Shown here: one piece after another, positions 1 to 9,417 of the stretch | How the letters are laid out: each line of letters starts with the position of its first letter | Position numbering within the stretch: the stretch's first letter is position 1 | Origin: Janthinobacterium sp. | Lineage (GTDB): Bacteria > Pseudomonadota > Gammaproteobacteria > Burkholderiales > Chitinibacteraceae | Direction of reading: 5' to 3' | Assembly (NCBI GenBank): GCA_025360045.1 | Contig: JANYCY010000059.1 | Location: 1-63,708, forward strand | DNA: 63,708 bases | Position numbers and translations under genes: made by a program | Notes under the pieces: generated by a model | What the model was told of the DNA's origin: nothing | Database searches by the model: none | The model's input: the letters and a program-made list of their open reading frames with translations, nothing else

Positions 1-193
1 AAATCGCTCACGACGCGTTTGTTTTTTCTTTAATGCGTGCTCCGCATCTGAAAAACTTAGCTGCCCAGATTTTTTCATTTTTAATCTCGCGCCCTTGATG
101 TGATGTTATTTTAGCAGGTGATTTGAGCAGAGGTTCCCTAAGTAGTTCGGCATAAGTTGCATGGTATTTTTAAATGCAAAATAAAGTGATTTT

Positions 194-264
194 CGTAGGG
201 AGTGCAAGCGCATTTCTTGCGCACCGGCCCTTTGCGCTCCGACTTCGTCGTTTCACACCCTATG
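194..264. repeat. CGTAGGG/CCCTA palindromic intergenic repeat
   Basis: The element opens with CGTAGGGAGTGCAAG and closes with CACACCCTATG, so it can fold into an imperfect hairpin. The core contains TTCTTGCGCACCG. Related copies lie at 419-490 and, in reverse orientation, at 48995-49069. Confidence 0.65.
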
Positions 265-418
265 AAAAATGTATGATTGAAAAGTGTTTGATAATTTATA
301 CCGAGGCACTTAAACAAAAAAACAGAAAACCAGCACCGCAACAAAAAGATAACCACAGGGTGTGGTGGCAATCAATCATATCAACTTAAGGTCGAAAATA
401 GGATAAAGCTTGGTTTTG

Positions 419-490
419 TGTAGGGTGTGCAAGTCGCTTTTCTTGCGCACCGCCCTTGGTGCGCAACGACTACGTTGTTGTACACCCTAA
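419..490. repeat. TAGGGTGTGC palindromic intergenic repeat
   Basis: Second copy of the family, with ends TAGGGTGTGCAAG and GTTGTACACCCTA. It shares the core CTTTTCTTGCGCACCG with the copy at 194 and a GCGCAACGACT segment with the copy at 48995. A possible role as transcript-end or mRNA-stability hairpin is inference. Confidence 0.7.
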
Positions 491-876
491 GAAATGCCGA
501 TTCATCTTAAGACAAAAGCTTAAGTCGATAGGATTGGGGTGGCAATGGGCAGAAAAAATCAGTTTAAGTACCGCAAAATCTTGCCGTATTTAAATACTGA
601 CTTAAAAATCCAACACTAAAACAGCCAATTACTCAAACAGTCAGGATTACTATAGAATATTCATGCATTTTCTTAACGCACGACACAGAAAAACAGCGGG
701 TAAAAACATTATTTCTCACTGATTTTGCTTAAGTTGACAGGATTGTCCCTAAACTGCACTGAGCAAGCCCGCTTCATTGAGTACTTTGGTTTTTTAGGTC
801 GTGTATTTTTAATCCATTGAATACGCAGCTATTTTTAATTAATTATATTTACCATGTTTGAGTAATCGAGTGTACT

Positions 877-3800
877 TTGAATAAACTAGCAATATATCGT
901 TGGCCCCATTTGATTCAGCTTACTGGCGTGGCGATCTTATTTGCGCTGTTTATTAAGTTGACCATGACTTATTTAGCAACAGATCATTACTCTTCTATTT
1001 TTTGGATTCCCAGTGGCATCGGCTTAGCGGTCCTTTTAATCGGCGGCCAAAAATATCTACCCGCTATTTTTCTAGGCGCACTGGCTAGTAATTTATATCA
1101 AGGTAGCTCCCTACTTCCCACGGCCACGATTTCTTTCGGTATCACGCTTGAGCTGTGGGTTAATTATTACTTATTGACGCAACTTAGGATTAAACAAGCC
1201 TCTTTCAATCCTCAGCTGACCCATATTCGTGATTATTTATGCTTAGTGGCTATTGCTGCTCCATGTGCATTAATTAGTGCTTTTATTGGCATTACTGCGC
1301 TCTACTTAGCAGATGCAATTCCCCTTTCTCAGCTCGCAAGCTGTTTAATCAATGGGTGGATGGGCAATACCTTAGGGGCAATGACCATTACGCCTTTAAT
1401 TTTGGTTTGGCGACCTCTCTATTTTAAAAAATGGCATATCAAACGCAAAATTGAAGCCACTCTTTGCTTTGGCCTTGCCTTCATATTTGGGCAAATTGTT
1501 TTTCTAGGTTGGTATCAATCCACACTCGGTATGATTGCCCAATCCTACTGGCCATTTCTATTTGTAGTTTGGGGGGCAACGCGCTTTGGCCGCCATGGCG
1601 GCTTATTCATCGCCGTGATGTCGATTCTGCAAGCGATGCTAGGCGCGTCACAAGGCCTTGGTTTTTTTGCTACAGACTATGCGCACAGCGGTTTAATTAA
1701 TTTATGGCTTTACGCCATCGTGCTGAATACGGTGGGGGTATTGCTGGCGCTACTGATTAATGAGCGCAAGCAGTCAGAAATAGCCGCGCAAGAAAGTGAA
1801 GAGCGCCATCGCACTTTGGTGGAATGGTCGCCAGAGGCCATTGCAGTGCATCGTGAAGGCCAAATTATTTATGTAAACCCTGCTGCACTCAAACTGATCG
1901 GGGCAAGCTCGGCGCAAGAGTTGGTGGGCCAATCTCTGCTTAATCTGATTCAGCCCGATTTTCATCATCTCGTTCGAGCGCGGATCAATCGCAAAGATGA
2001 TCGCCGTGCTGATATGCCCATGATCCATGTAAAAGTTACCCGCCTAGATGGCAATATCATTGATATAGAGGTTCAAAGCACGTCGATCATCCTTGATGGG
2101 AAACCCGCCATTTATGCGCTCATTCGAGACATCACCAAGCATAAGCAAGCTGAACAATACGAGGCATTTCGCAGCAAAACACTTGAATTACTGGCGGGGG
2201 GTGAAGCGCTAGCCAAGCAGCTTACCGCCCTAGTCTGTGGTGTTGAGCAGCTCCACCCTCAAATGCTGTGCAGTATTTTACTCAGCGATGCTGATGTTAA
2301 ATACCTGCATCAAGCCACCGCGCCTAGCCTGCCTGATTTTTATAATGAGGCCCTTGAGGGAACGCCCATTACTTACGGCACAGGCTCTTGTGGTACGGCC
2401 GCCTTTCTAAACCAACGGGTGATCGTTGACGATATTGCCGACCATCCCTACTGGGCTAATTACAAATTACTTGCGGCAAAAGCAGGCCTAGGGGCCTGTT
2501 GGTCGCAACCGATTGTGTCATCCAGCGGGCAGGTATTAGGCACCTTTGCTATTTATCACCGTCAAGCCCATGCCCCCACGCAAGATGACATTCATATCAT
2601 CGAGCAATCTGCCCATTTAGCCAGCATTGCCATCGAAAAAAACATCGTGGCCGACAAACTAAAAGCCAGCGAAGCGCACTACCGCCTGCTGACAGAAAAT
2701 GTATCCGACGTGGCATGGAAACAAGATATCAACGATCGCTTTACCTATATCAGCCCCGCAGATGAGCTGTTGCGTGGCTACCCTGCGGATGAAGTGCTCG
2801 GCAAAAATGTATTTGAACATTTAACAGAAGAAGGGATTCAGCTGGTCAAAAAACTGCGCTCAAAACGCAGCAAGGAGGATCATCAAGGCAGACCAAGCAA
2901 ATCCTATACGCTTGAATTACAACAGCGTTGTAAAGATGGCCGTTTAATCTGGACCGAAATTTTGTCTACGCCTGAGCGGGATGATAAGGGCAAGATCACC
3001 GGTTATTACGGCATTACAAGAGATATTACCCAACGCAAACAAGCCGAATCCGAACTGCGAATCGCAGCCATTGCGTTTCAATCCCAAGAAGGCATGTTTG
3101 TCACCAACTCCCAATGGCAAATCCTACGCGTCAATCAAGCCTTCAATACCATTACCGGTTTTACTGCACAAGAAGCCGTCGGCAAAACACCGTTGATGCT
3201 CACTTCGCTCAAGCATGATGCCTCTTTTTATCGCGAGATGACGGATCGAATCAAACGCAGTGGCACATGGCAGGGCGAGATTTGGAATAAGCGCAAAGGG
3301 GGTGAAGTATTCCCTGCGTGGCTTACCCTCACCGAAGTCAAAGCCGAGGATGGCGAAGTCACTCACTATGTGGCCACGCTGACCGATATCACCTCACGCA
3401 AAGCAGCTGAAGATCAAATCCAAAATCTCGCCTTTTATGACCCGCTGACTGCGCTCCCTAATCGCCGCTTACTGATAGATAGGCTATCTCAAGCGATGGG
3501 TAAGGGTGTGCGCCACGATAGCAAAGGAGCTTTACTCTTTATTGATTTGGATAATTTCAAAGTATTGAACGACACCTTGGGCCACGACAAAGGAGATCTT
3601 TTATTAGTAGAAGTCGCAAAGCGCCTGACTGCCTGCACACGGACAGGCGATACAGTGGCACGCTTGGGCGGCGATGAATTTGTTGTCATGCTGGAAGATC
3701 TCAGCGCCAATGCGCTGGATGCCGCCACCGAAGCCGAAGCGGTTGGAGACAAAATCCTGCTCGCTCTCAACCAATCCTATCTGCTGACTGGCTACGCCCA

Positions 3801-4749
3801 TCACAGCACCCCAAGCATAGGCATCACCCTATTTGGCGAGCACGCCGAAAGCATCGACGAGCCTTTAAAACGCGCCGATTTAGCCATGTATCAGTCCAAA
3901 GCGGCGGGGCGCAATACCTTGCGGTTTTTCGATCCACAAATGCAGGCCGACGTCAGCACGCGTGTGGCACTAGAAACCGGCTTACGCGATGCCCTAGAAA
4001 AAAAACAGTTCCTGCTTTATTACCAAGCCCAAGTGCAAGCATCCGGCCTACTCATTGGGGCGGAAGCCTTGGTGCGCTGGCAGCACCCCGAGCACGGCAT
4101 GGTCTCCCCCGCACAATTTATTCCACTGGCCGAAGAAAGTGGCCTCATTTTGACCTTAGGCCATTGGGTATTAGAAACCGCCTGTAAGCAGCTGGCACAG
4201 TGGGCTAGGCAAGCCGAAATGCAACATCTCACCATTGCCGTGAATGTGAGCCCCAAACAATTCCACCAACGTGATTTTGTTGAGCGCGTGCTGGCCGTGC
4301 TTGCACGTACAGGTGCTAAGCCTCAGCGACTAAAGCTGGAGTTAACAGAAAGCGTATTGATTGCAAATATCGAAGATGTCATCCTTAAAATGAGCACACT
4401 CAAACAACAAGGCGTGTGCTTTTCGATTGATGACTTTGGCACCGGCTACTCCTCACTGTCCTACCTAAAACGGCTACCCCTAGATCAACTCAAGATCGAC
4501 CAAAGCTTTGTCCAAGATATTCTGACCGACAGCAATGATGCCGCCATTGCCAAGATGGTGATCGTCCTTGCCGACAGCCTTGGCCTTGCCGTGATTGCCG
4601 AAGGCGTTGAAACCGCCGCCCAGCGTGATTTTCTCGCCCGCCAAGGCTGCTATGCCTATCAAGGCTATTTATTCAGCCGCCCGCTCCCCATCAAAGCATT
4701 CGAAGCCTTTGCCCAAACTGAGCAACTTGCCTTGCAAACCGCGAGCTAG
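877..4749 (+). CDS. MASE1-PAS-GAF-PAS-PAS-GGDEF-EAL c-di-GMP protein
   Basis: A 1290-residue membrane sensor that probably makes and/or degrades cyclic di-GMP. Residues ~1-300 form a multi-pass MASE1 domain. It is followed by a PAS domain (~305-425), GAF (~430-590), two more PAS domains (~605-855), GGDEF (~865-1030) and EAL (~1035-1285). GGDEF is intact at 931-935, and RTGD five residues before it fits the RxxD inhibitory site. The EAL domain keeps EALVRW (1063), IAVNVSP, ELTES, DDFGTGYSS and EGVET, so both activities look possible. The start is TTG with GAG six bases upstream; an upstream ATG (854) meets a stop at once. No linked target gene is evident, so the sensed signal is unknown. Confidence 0.93.
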   Translation: MNKLAIYRWPHLIQLTGVAILFALFIKLTMTYLATDHYSSIFWIPSGIGLAVLLIGGQKYLPAIFLGALASNLYQGSSLLPTATISFGITLELWVNYYLLTQLRIKQASFNPQLTHIRDYLCLVAIAAPCALISAFIGITALYLADAIPLSQLASCLINGWMGNTLGAMTITPLILVWRPLYFKKWHIKRKIEATLCFGLAFIFGQIVFLGWYQSTLGMIAQSYWPFLFVVWGATRFGRHGGLFIAVMSILQAMLGASQGLGFFATDYAHSGLINLWLYAIVLNTVGVLLALLINERKQSEIAAQESEERHRTLVEWSPEAIAVHREGQIIYVNPAALKLIGASSAQELVGQSLLNLIQPDFHHLVRARINRKDDRRADMPMIHVKVTRLDGNIIDIEVQSTSIILDGKPAIYALIRDITKHKQAEQYEAFRSKTLELLAGGEALAKQLTALVCGVEQLHPQMLCSILLSDADVKYLHQATAPSLPDFYNEALEGTPITYGTGSCGTAAFLNQRVIVDDIADHPYWANYKLLAAKAGLGACWSQPIVSSSGQVLGTFAIYHRQAHAPTQDDIHIIEQSAHLASIAIEKNIVADKLKASEAHYRLLTENVSDVAWKQDINDRFTYISPADELLRGYPADEVLGKNVFEHLTEEGIQLVKKLRSKRSKEDHQGRPSKSYTLELQQRCKDGRLIWTEILSTPERDDKGKITGYYGITRDITQRKQAESELRIAAIAFQSQEGMFVTNSQWQILRVNQAFNTITGFTAQEAVGKTPLMLTSLKHDASFYREMTDRIKRSGTWQGEIWNKRKGGEVFPAWLTLTEVKAEDGEVTHYVATLTDITSRKAAEDQIQNLAFYDPLTALPNRRLLIDRLSQAMGKGVRHDSKGALLFIDLDNFKVLNDTLGHDKGDLLLVEVAKRLTACTRTGDTVARLGGDEFVVMLEDLSANALDAATEAEAVGDKILLALNQSYLLTGYAHHSTPSIGITLFGEHAESIDEPLKRADLAMYQSKAAGRNTLRFFDPQMQADVSTRVALETGLRDALEKKQFLLYYQAQVQASGLLIGAEALVRWQHPEHGMVSPAQFIPLAEESGLILTLGHWVLETACKQLAQWARQAEMQHLTIAVNVSPKQFHQRDFVERVLAVLARTGAKPQRLKLELTESVLIANIEDVILKMSTLKQQGVCFSIDDFGTGYSSLSYLKRLPLDQLKIDQSFVQDILTDSNDAAIAKMVIVLADSLGLAVIAEGVETAAQRDFLARQGCYAYQGYLFSRPLPIKAFEAFAQTEQLALQTAS

Positions 4750-4752
4750 CAC

Positions 4753-4893
4753 ATGCCCATCCAACAGCTCAGCCACCTCACCTTTATCGTCAAAGATCTC
4801 GATAAAATGACGTAGTTCTTATGCGAAGGCTTGGGCGCTATCGAGATTTACGACAGCAAAGCACAGCACTTCTCGCTATCGCACTCTCTGTGA
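4753..4893 (+). pseudogene. Truncated VOC/FosX-like glyoxalase remnant
   Basis: The ATG at 4753 opens a frame reading MPIQQLSHLTFIVKDLDKMT, then a TAG stop at 4813-4815, then FLCEGLGAIEIYDSKAQHFS in the same frame. This resembles the N-terminus of FosX-like vicinal-oxygen-chelate proteins (SHxTxIVKDLxK, then an E-x-Y-DS segment and FSLS). After ~45 codons the similarity stops where a CTCTGTG repeat begins (about 4884). With both an in-frame stop and loss of the remaining two thirds of the domain, it cannot make a functional enzyme. Recognition is from memory of the family pattern. Confidence 0.6.
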
Positions 4894-4931
4894 TCTCTGT
4901 GTTCTCATTTTACTCTGTGGTTCAAGGTGTA
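4884..4931. repeat. CACAGAG-family intergenic repeat
   Basis: Read on the minus strand this is CCTTGAACCACAGAGTAAAA followed by GAGAACACAGAG. The same words recur at 37304-37412, 46719-46763, 48893-48955 and 63411-63470. It marks the break point of the VOC pseudogene. Confidence 0.6.
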
Positions 4932-4952
4932 GCGCTCTGGCAAGGCAGATTT

Positions 4953-5031
4953 GTAGGATGGGTGGAGCCGTGAGGCGATACCCATCAAGGACACCATAAT
5001 GATGGGTATCGCTTCGCTCCACCCATCCTAC
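4953..5031. repeat. GTAGGATGGGTGG long palindrome
   Basis: The ends are perfect complements: GTAGGATGGGTGGAGC at 4953 and GCTCCACCCATCCTAC ending at 5031, with inner arms GATACCCATC and GATGGGTATC. It lies just past the 3' end of the leftward gene at 5055, where it could act as a transcript-end hairpin. Confidence 0.75.
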
Positions 5032-5054
5032 GAAACTATAAAAGCTTTACCCTC

Positions 5055-6065
5055 TTACAAAGGCTGAATATTCAACTTAGCAAATAAATTACGATCGCGG
5101 CTCACATCCGGGTTGCCTGTGGTCAGCAATTTATCGCCGTAAAAAATCGAATTCGCCCCTGCCATAAAACACAAAGCTTGCATGGCTTCCGGCATTTGCT
5201 GGCGGCCAGCGGAAAGGCGCACAAAGGATTTAGGCATGGTGATGCGCGCTACGGCGATCATGCGCACGAACTCTGTCCAATCAATCGCCTCGCCTTCTTC
5301 GAGCGGCGTGCCTTCGATCTTCACCAGATTATTAATTGGCACCGAATCAGGCTGCGGCGCTAGATTAGCCAGCTGGGCAATCAGGCCAACACGATCCAGC
5401 CTTGTTTCACCCAAGCCGACAATCCCGCCACTACACACATTCAAGCCCGCTTTACGCACCTTACCCAAGGTATCGAGGCGATCCTGATAGCTGTGGCTGG
5501 TGACGATATTGGCGTAATTTTCTGGCGAGGTATCGAGGTTATGGTTGTAATAATCTAAGCCTGAATCACGCAGCTCTTCCGCTTGGCCTTCTTTCAACAT
5601 CCCAAAAGTGGCACACGTTTCCATGCCCAGCGCTTTCACGCCTGCAATCATTTTCTTTACTTCGACAAGATCTTTAGTCTTAGGGCCACGCCATGCTGCG
5701 CCCATACAGAAACGCGATGCGCCGTTTTCTTTAGCAATGCGCGCCACGTAGATCACTTCATCGGCGTTCATCAAGATTTCTTTTTCCAGCCCCGTATCGT
5801 AGCGAGCCGATTGCGAGCAATAGCCACAGTCTTCTGAGCAACCACCGGTTTTTACTGACAGCAAGGTAGAAAGCTGTACTTTATTGGCGTTAAAATGCTG
5901 GCGATGCACGGTCTGGGCACGGAACACCAAATCATTAAATGGCAGTTCAAACAACTCAGCCACGGCATCCAGTGTGTAAGCACCGCTTTCTGGATGTGGT
6001 GTTAAGCGTTTAAATTCAATGGTTTGGGTTTGAGCTTGTTGAGTCGTCGACATGGGCATAGACAT
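5055..6065 (-). CDS. bioB: Biotin synthase
   Basis: BioB inserts sulfur into dethiobiotin in the last step of biotin synthesis, using a radical SAM [4Fe-4S] cluster and an auxiliary [2Fe-2S] cluster. The radical SAM motif is CSEDCGYC (Cys76, Cys80, Cys83), followed by SQSARY as in known biotin synthases. The 336-residue length fits the family. Three in-frame ATGs lie within the first six codons and none has a strong ribosome site, so the exact start could be 3 or 5 codons later. It is divergent from comF with a 69-bp gap; no other bio gene is in the window. Confidence 0.97.
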   Translation of the reverse strand: MSMPMSTTQQAQTQTIEFKRLTPHPESGAYTLDAVAELFELPFNDLVFRAQTVHRQHFNANKVQLSTLLSVKTGGCSEDCGYCSQSARYDTGLEKEILMNADEVIYVARIAKENGASRFCMGAAWRGPKTKDLVEVKKMIAGVKALGMETCATFGMLKEGQAEELRDSGLDYYNHNLDTSPENYANIVTSHSYQDRLDTLGKVRKAGLNVCSGGIVGLGETRLDRVGLIAQLANLAPQPDSVPINNLVKIEGTPLEEGEAIDWTEFVRMIAVARITMPKSFVRLSAGRQQMPEAMQALCFMAGANSIFYGDKLLTTGNPDVSRDRNLFAKLNIQPL

Positions 6066-6134
6066 CCAGATGGGGACTTGGCTCAGCGAAAGCCGCTGGT
6101 ATTTTCCAAGGTAAAACGCATAATCAAGAGCTAA

Positions 6135-6845
6135 TTGTCTGAATCGAGCGCCGAGTTGTCAAATTTTATTGTTAATTTTTTGAACAACTGTGCGCCACCC
6201 TGCCGCTGCGTGCTCTGTGCGGCTAGCTGCAAAAACAGCGCACTTTGCCCCGCCTGCCTCAGCCACCTGCCCTATTTAAACCAAGCCCTCTGCCCAAAAT
6301 GCGCCCTGCCCGCCCATGATGGTGGCCTATGTGCAGCCTGTTTAAAGCATCCACCCGCCTTTGATTTTAGCTACGCGGCCCTTGCTTACACCGCCCCTCT
6401 GAGCCCGCTGATTATTGCCGCTAAATTTTCAGGCCACTGGTCTTTGCTGCCCACATTAGCTCAGCTACTTTTACTTAGGGTCGCCAATACACCTCGCCCA
6501 GATTTGATCATTCCACTCCCTCTGCATCCCGCTCGGCTAAAAGAGCGCGGCTATAACCAAGCTTATGAATTAGCTAAACCCGTCGCCAAGCAATTGCAGC
6601 TGCCACTCAGGCTCGATATTTTAGAGCGTCGCATCAATACCGAGCATCAAGCACGCCTCACCCAAGCGGCACGCCACAAAAACATGCACAAAGCTTTTTA
6701 TGCAAAACAAAGTGTTGAGGGAAAACATGTGGTGATTGTGGATGATGTGATGACATCAGGCTCTAGCCTGCATGCGGCGGCAAGTTGCCTCAAACAAGCG
6801 GGGGCTTTACGCGTGGATGCATGGGTATTAGCCAGAGCACTCTAA
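6135..6845 (+). CDS. comF: ComF family protein / amidophosphoribosyltransferase
   Basis: A 236-residue ComF-type protein. The N-terminus is rich in paired cysteines (CRCVLC, CPAC, CPKC, CAAC), probably a zinc-binding finger. The C-terminal phosphoribosyltransferase domain has the PRPP-binding signature [14 protein letters not shown] near residues 197-210. ComF proteins support DNA uptake in naturally competent bacteria, but the biochemical role of this one is not shown. The start is TTG at 6135 with CAAGAG just upstream. Its pairing with divergent bioB matches the common bioB/comF neighbourhood in betaproteobacteria. Confidence 0.9.
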   Translation: MSESSAELSNFIVNFLNNCAPPCRCVLCAASCKNSALCPACLSHLPYLNQALCPKCALPAHDGGLCAACLKHPPAFDFSYAALAYTAPLSPLIIAAKFSGHWSLLPTLAQLLLLRVANTPRPDLIIPLPLHPARLKERGYNQAYELAKPVAKQLQLPLRLDILERRINTEHQARLTQAARHKNMHKAFYAKQSVEGKHVVIVDDVMTSGSSLHAAASCLKQAGALRVDAWVLARAL

Positions 6846-6969
6846 GCGTTGATTTGCCCTCTGTCTGCTACCTTGTATTTTGCTGTAATCAATTAATTGC
6901 GAATCAACCCTAAAAAGAATAAGCAAATACCCAAATGTTTTTTACACCTAAATAAGTTCCAATTAATCA

Positions 6970-6985
6970 CCGTAAATTATTACGG
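6970..6985. promoter_or_regulatory. 16-bp perfect palindrome, candidate operator
   Basis: CCGTAA-ATTA-TTACGG lies 122 bp upstream of the XRE regulator start at 7108, in an AT-rich promoter-like stretch. It may be the regulator's own binding site; this is inference from position and symmetry. Confidence 0.35.
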
Positions 6986-7107
6986 CATAAATCGTGAAAT
7001 AATGACGTGTGCGCTACGCTTTAGCTGGTTAAGATGACGTCAATATCATAATGACATGGGGCTGGTGGCAATACGAATCAGCACATGCCCCACAAAGAGG
7101 AATCTTC

Positions 7108-7437
7108 ATGACTAACCCAATCATCAATCCACGCGAAATCCGTCAGCAACTCGGCCTAAACCAGCAAGAATTCTGGAGCCGCATTGGTGTAACGCAAAGT
7201 GGCGGATCTCGCTACGAAAGCGGCCGCAACATGCCACGCCCAGTCCGTGAGCTGCTTCGCGTTGTTCATGTAGAACAAATTGATTTGGCGCGTATTAATC
7301 GCGAAGATTATCAAATCATTCAACATCTTCGTGAAGAGCGCGTTGAGCTCTATGAAACACTACGCGCCGCTGCTGCCGCCCACGAAGAAGACGCGCCGTT
7401 GCGCCATAAACATAGCCACAGCCATTTACAGGCTTAA
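7108..7437 (+). CDS. XRE-family helix-turn-helix regulator
   Basis: A 109-residue DNA-binding protein. Residues ~8-60 form a lambda-repressor-like helix-turn-helix (LGLNQQEFWSRIGVTQSGGS followed by RYESGRNMPRP). The C-terminal half is helical, ends in alanines and then a histidine-rich tail (HKHSHSH). The ATG at 7108 is preferred because AAAGAGG lies 8 bases upstream; the frame stays open further upstream without a ribosome site. It stands alone between comF and a converging radical SAM gene. The 3' end is followed by a 13-bp perfect hairpin and a diverged repeat of its own tail. Confidence 0.85.
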   Translation: MTNPIINPREIRQQLGLNQQEFWSRIGVTQSGGSRYESGRNMPRPVRELLRVVHVEQIDLARINREDYQIIQHLREERVELYETLRAAAAAHEEDAPLRHKHSHSHLQA

Positions 7438-7445
7438 TATTACTA

Positions 7446-7476
7446 AGCCCTCGCTCAGTGATTCTGAGCGAGGGCT
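7446..7476. terminator. Hairpin between converging genes
   Basis: AGCCCTCGCTCAG, a 5-base loop (TGATT), then CTGAGCGAGGGCT gives a perfect 13-bp stem 8 bp after the regulator's stop codon. There is no T-run, so it may stop transcription only weakly or protect the mRNA end. Confidence 0.6.
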
Positions 7477-7481
7477 GCATC

Positions 7482-7600
7482 CTAAAACGCTACGTGCCGC
7501 GACTATCTCTAGCGCAGACGCGCAGCTGTTCCATAAGCCACTACAGGCTTAGTTTTACTTCCAGCCCCAGCTCCGTGATTCGCTGAGCGAGCTGCTGCAT
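7482..7600. repeat. Diverged tandem copy of the regulator gene's 3' end
   Basis: The stretch repeats, with changes and small gaps, the segment at 7352-7480. Shared words are CACTACGCGCCGC/CGCTACGTGCCGC, CCATAA, TACAGGCTTA, GTGATTC, GAGCGAG and GCTGCATCC. The second copy overlaps the 3' end of the leftward radical SAM gene. Confidence 0.5.
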
Positions 7601-8404
7601 CCAGAGGGTAGGCGCAGCCTTTAAACGCGGCGCTTCTACCTGCATGGATGGCCGAGCCAAACCATACAGCAACACCCCTTCTAGCTTCACACCCTCGGCC
7701 ATACTCAGCCGCAAAAAATCCAAATACGCCAATATCTCCGCCTCATTAGGCAAGAGGCCGTCCATTTCAAACATGCAGCTTTGAATCCATGTTGGACAAT
7801 GCTGAGCAGACAGCATCAAACGCCTTGCCACTTGCTTACGATTCATTTGTATTTGATTGACCGGTGCAAAGCCATCCATAGGCGCACGATCTAATTTAAA
7901 CCACACCTCCCCACCCAAATCACGCATTAAAGCCAAAGCCGCTTGCACTTGGGCGCGATCCAATTGGCTACCATTGCTAATTAAGACCAGCTTAATCTTG
8001 CCCACTAAATCAAAATCTTTCAGCACCGCAGCCACGCGCTCCACACAGGCCAAAAACTGCAAACTACTGGTAGGCTCGCCATTACCTGAAAATGCCACAT
8101 CATTTAAGCGACGCGCCTCGGGCGGCACTCTCACCTGCATAAAATCGCCGTGGACAATATCGTTTAATAGCTGGCGTAATTCAGATTCCATTAAATCTAA
8201 ATCTAATTCGGGTGCGCCGCCTCTTTTTAAATCAGGCACTTGGCAATACACACAACGCCAATTACACGCATTATTAGGATTCAGATTAATCCCCACCGAA
8301 ACGCCACCCGCGCGGCGAGAAACCACGGGATATACGTAAACACAGCCGGCGCTATCTCGGCTGTGATCAACGACTTGCAAAATGCTTGTTACCTTACTTG
8401 TCAT
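7541..8404 (-). CDS. Radical SAM protein, function unknown
   Basis: A 287-residue radical SAM protein with the cluster motif CNWRCVYC (Cys47, Cys51, Cys54) and the downstream glycine-rich SAM-contact segment FSGNGEPTSS. The arrangement GINLNPNNACNWRCVYCQVP matches a widespread uncharacterised family of Fe-S oxidoreductases (COG0731-like). No reaction can be assigned. The start overlaps the end of the universal stress protein gene by 11 bp, so the two are likely one transcript with coupled translation. Confidence 0.88.
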   Translation of the reverse strand: MTSKVTSILQVVDHSRDSAGCVYVYPVVSRRAGGVSVGINLNPNNACNWRCVYCQVPDLKRGGAPELDLDLMESELRQLLNDIVHGDFMQVRVPPEARRLNDVAFSGNGEPTSSLQFLACVERVAAVLKDFDLVGKIKLVLISNGSQLDRAQVQAALALMRDLGGEVWFKLDRAPMDGFAPVNQIQMNRKQVARRLMLSAQHCPTWIQSCMFEMDGLLPNEAEILAYLDFLRLSMAEGVKLEGVLLYGLARPSMQVEAPRLKAAPTLWMQQLAQRITELGLEVKLSL

Positions 8405-8849
8405 TCGCCTTTGCTCTCACTAATAACACCGGAACAGGCGTGACATGCACCACCCCTTCAGCCACACTGCCCATTAATAAATGGGTAAGGCCACCATAGC
8501 CGTGCGTTCCCATCACAATTAAATCAGCAGGCCAACTTTCCGCTTCTTTAACAATAGCCAAAGCTAAATTGCCACCCCAAGATTCAAGCAAATTAGTTTC
8601 AACCTCTAAACCATCCGCTCTTAATCCATCGGCTAATTCAGTCAATAGCTTTTCGCCAGATTGGCGCAAGGCATTTTGTAATTGCGGCACATCTAAAAAT
8701 TCATTGGCACTCCAAGCAAATTGTGCCAAATCAACCACATGAACTAATTTAACTCTAGCGCATTGCTCACTTGCAAAACGACGGCCTTCCACAATAGCCG
8801 CCGCACTCGTATCACTATTATCCACAGGAACCAAAATACGTTTATACAT
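8394..8849 (-). CDS. Universal stress protein (UspA family)
   Basis: A 151-residue single Usp domain. The nucleotide-binding signature G-x2-G-x9-G-S is complete (GTHGYGGLTHLLMGS, residues ~124-138), so this is an ATP-binding type of Usp. The N-terminal ILVPVDNSD strand is typical. Such proteins respond to starvation, stress or low oxygen; the signal here is not shown. A ribosome site (GAGGGAGA) precedes the ATG. It is the first gene of a two-gene leftward unit with the radical SAM gene. Confidence 0.93.
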   Translation of the reverse strand: MYKRILVPVDNSDTSAAAIVEGRRFASEQCARVKLVHVVDLAQFAWSANEFLDVPQLQNALRQSGEKLLTELADGLRADGLEVETNLLESWGGNLALAIVKEAESWPADLIVMGTHGYGGLTHLLMGSVAEGVVHVTPVPVLLVRAKANDK

Positions 8850-8970
8850 GATCAGTCTCCCTCTATTTAAGGTACTTAAACACTACAATAGTTTAACAGC
8901 AAGTGACTATTGCCCTGCATAAAGCTTCAGCATACACTCGTTCAGACTTAATTAAACTGCCAATTACACC

Positions 8971-9417
8971 ATGCCCAGACTTAAACTCACGCTGCCTAGT
9001 ACTGTAGATTTTTGCACACAGCTTGCAGTGCGTGTTACCGATCTAAACTACGGCAACCATCTTGCCAATCAAGCATTGCTTGGAATGCTCCACGAGGCTA
9101 GAGTACAATTTTTGGCGCATTTAAATCATACGGAAATAGGGGATGCCACAACCCCCGGTATTATATTGGCCGATGCAGAAATCCAATTCCGCCACGAAGC
9201 TTTTTTAGGGGATCAACTTAATTTTACATTAATGATTGACAAGCTAAGCCGGATCGGTTTTGATTTGTATTATCGCGTTGATAGAATCAGCGATCACATT
9301 GAAATTGCACTCGCAAAAACATCTATTGTTTTTTTTGATTACCACACCACGCATAAGCGAGCAGACACTCCTGAATCATTTACACAGGTGCTCAAAGCAA
9401 TAAGGGACATAAAGTGA
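8971..9417 (+). CDS. Acyl-CoA thioesterase (4HBT hotdog fold)
   Basis: A 148-residue hotdog-fold thioesterase. The segment VTDLNYGNHLAN carries the D-x-N-x-G-H-x catalytic pattern of the YbgC/4-hydroxybenzoyl-CoA thioesterase group, and LHEARVQFL fits the following helix. It should hydrolyse an acyl-CoA; the substrate cannot be told. It overlaps the next gene by 4 bp (GTGA), so they are translationally coupled, though a functional link with the TerB-like partner is unknown. Confidence 0.88.
   Translation: MPRLKLTLPSTVDFCTQLAVRVTDLNYGNHLANQALLGMLHEARVQFLAHLNHTEIGDATTPGIILADAEIQFRHEAFLGDQLNFTLMIDKLSRIGFDLYYRVDRISDHIEIALAKTSIVFFDYHTTHKRADTPESFTQVLKAIRDIK

Larger units (their letters stand above)
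1..876. other. Gene-free stretch with palindromic repeats
   Basis: No convincing coding sequence is seen here. The short open frames that cross it run through palindromic repeats and have no ribosome binding site. The region holds two copies of a ~72-bp palindrome (194-264 and 419-490). Around them are copies of a CTATCAACTTAAG-like motif in both orientations (near 375-392, 513-535 and 722-742), a motif that also sits beside similar palindromes elsewhere in the window. AT content rises just before the gene at 877. Confidence 0.6.
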
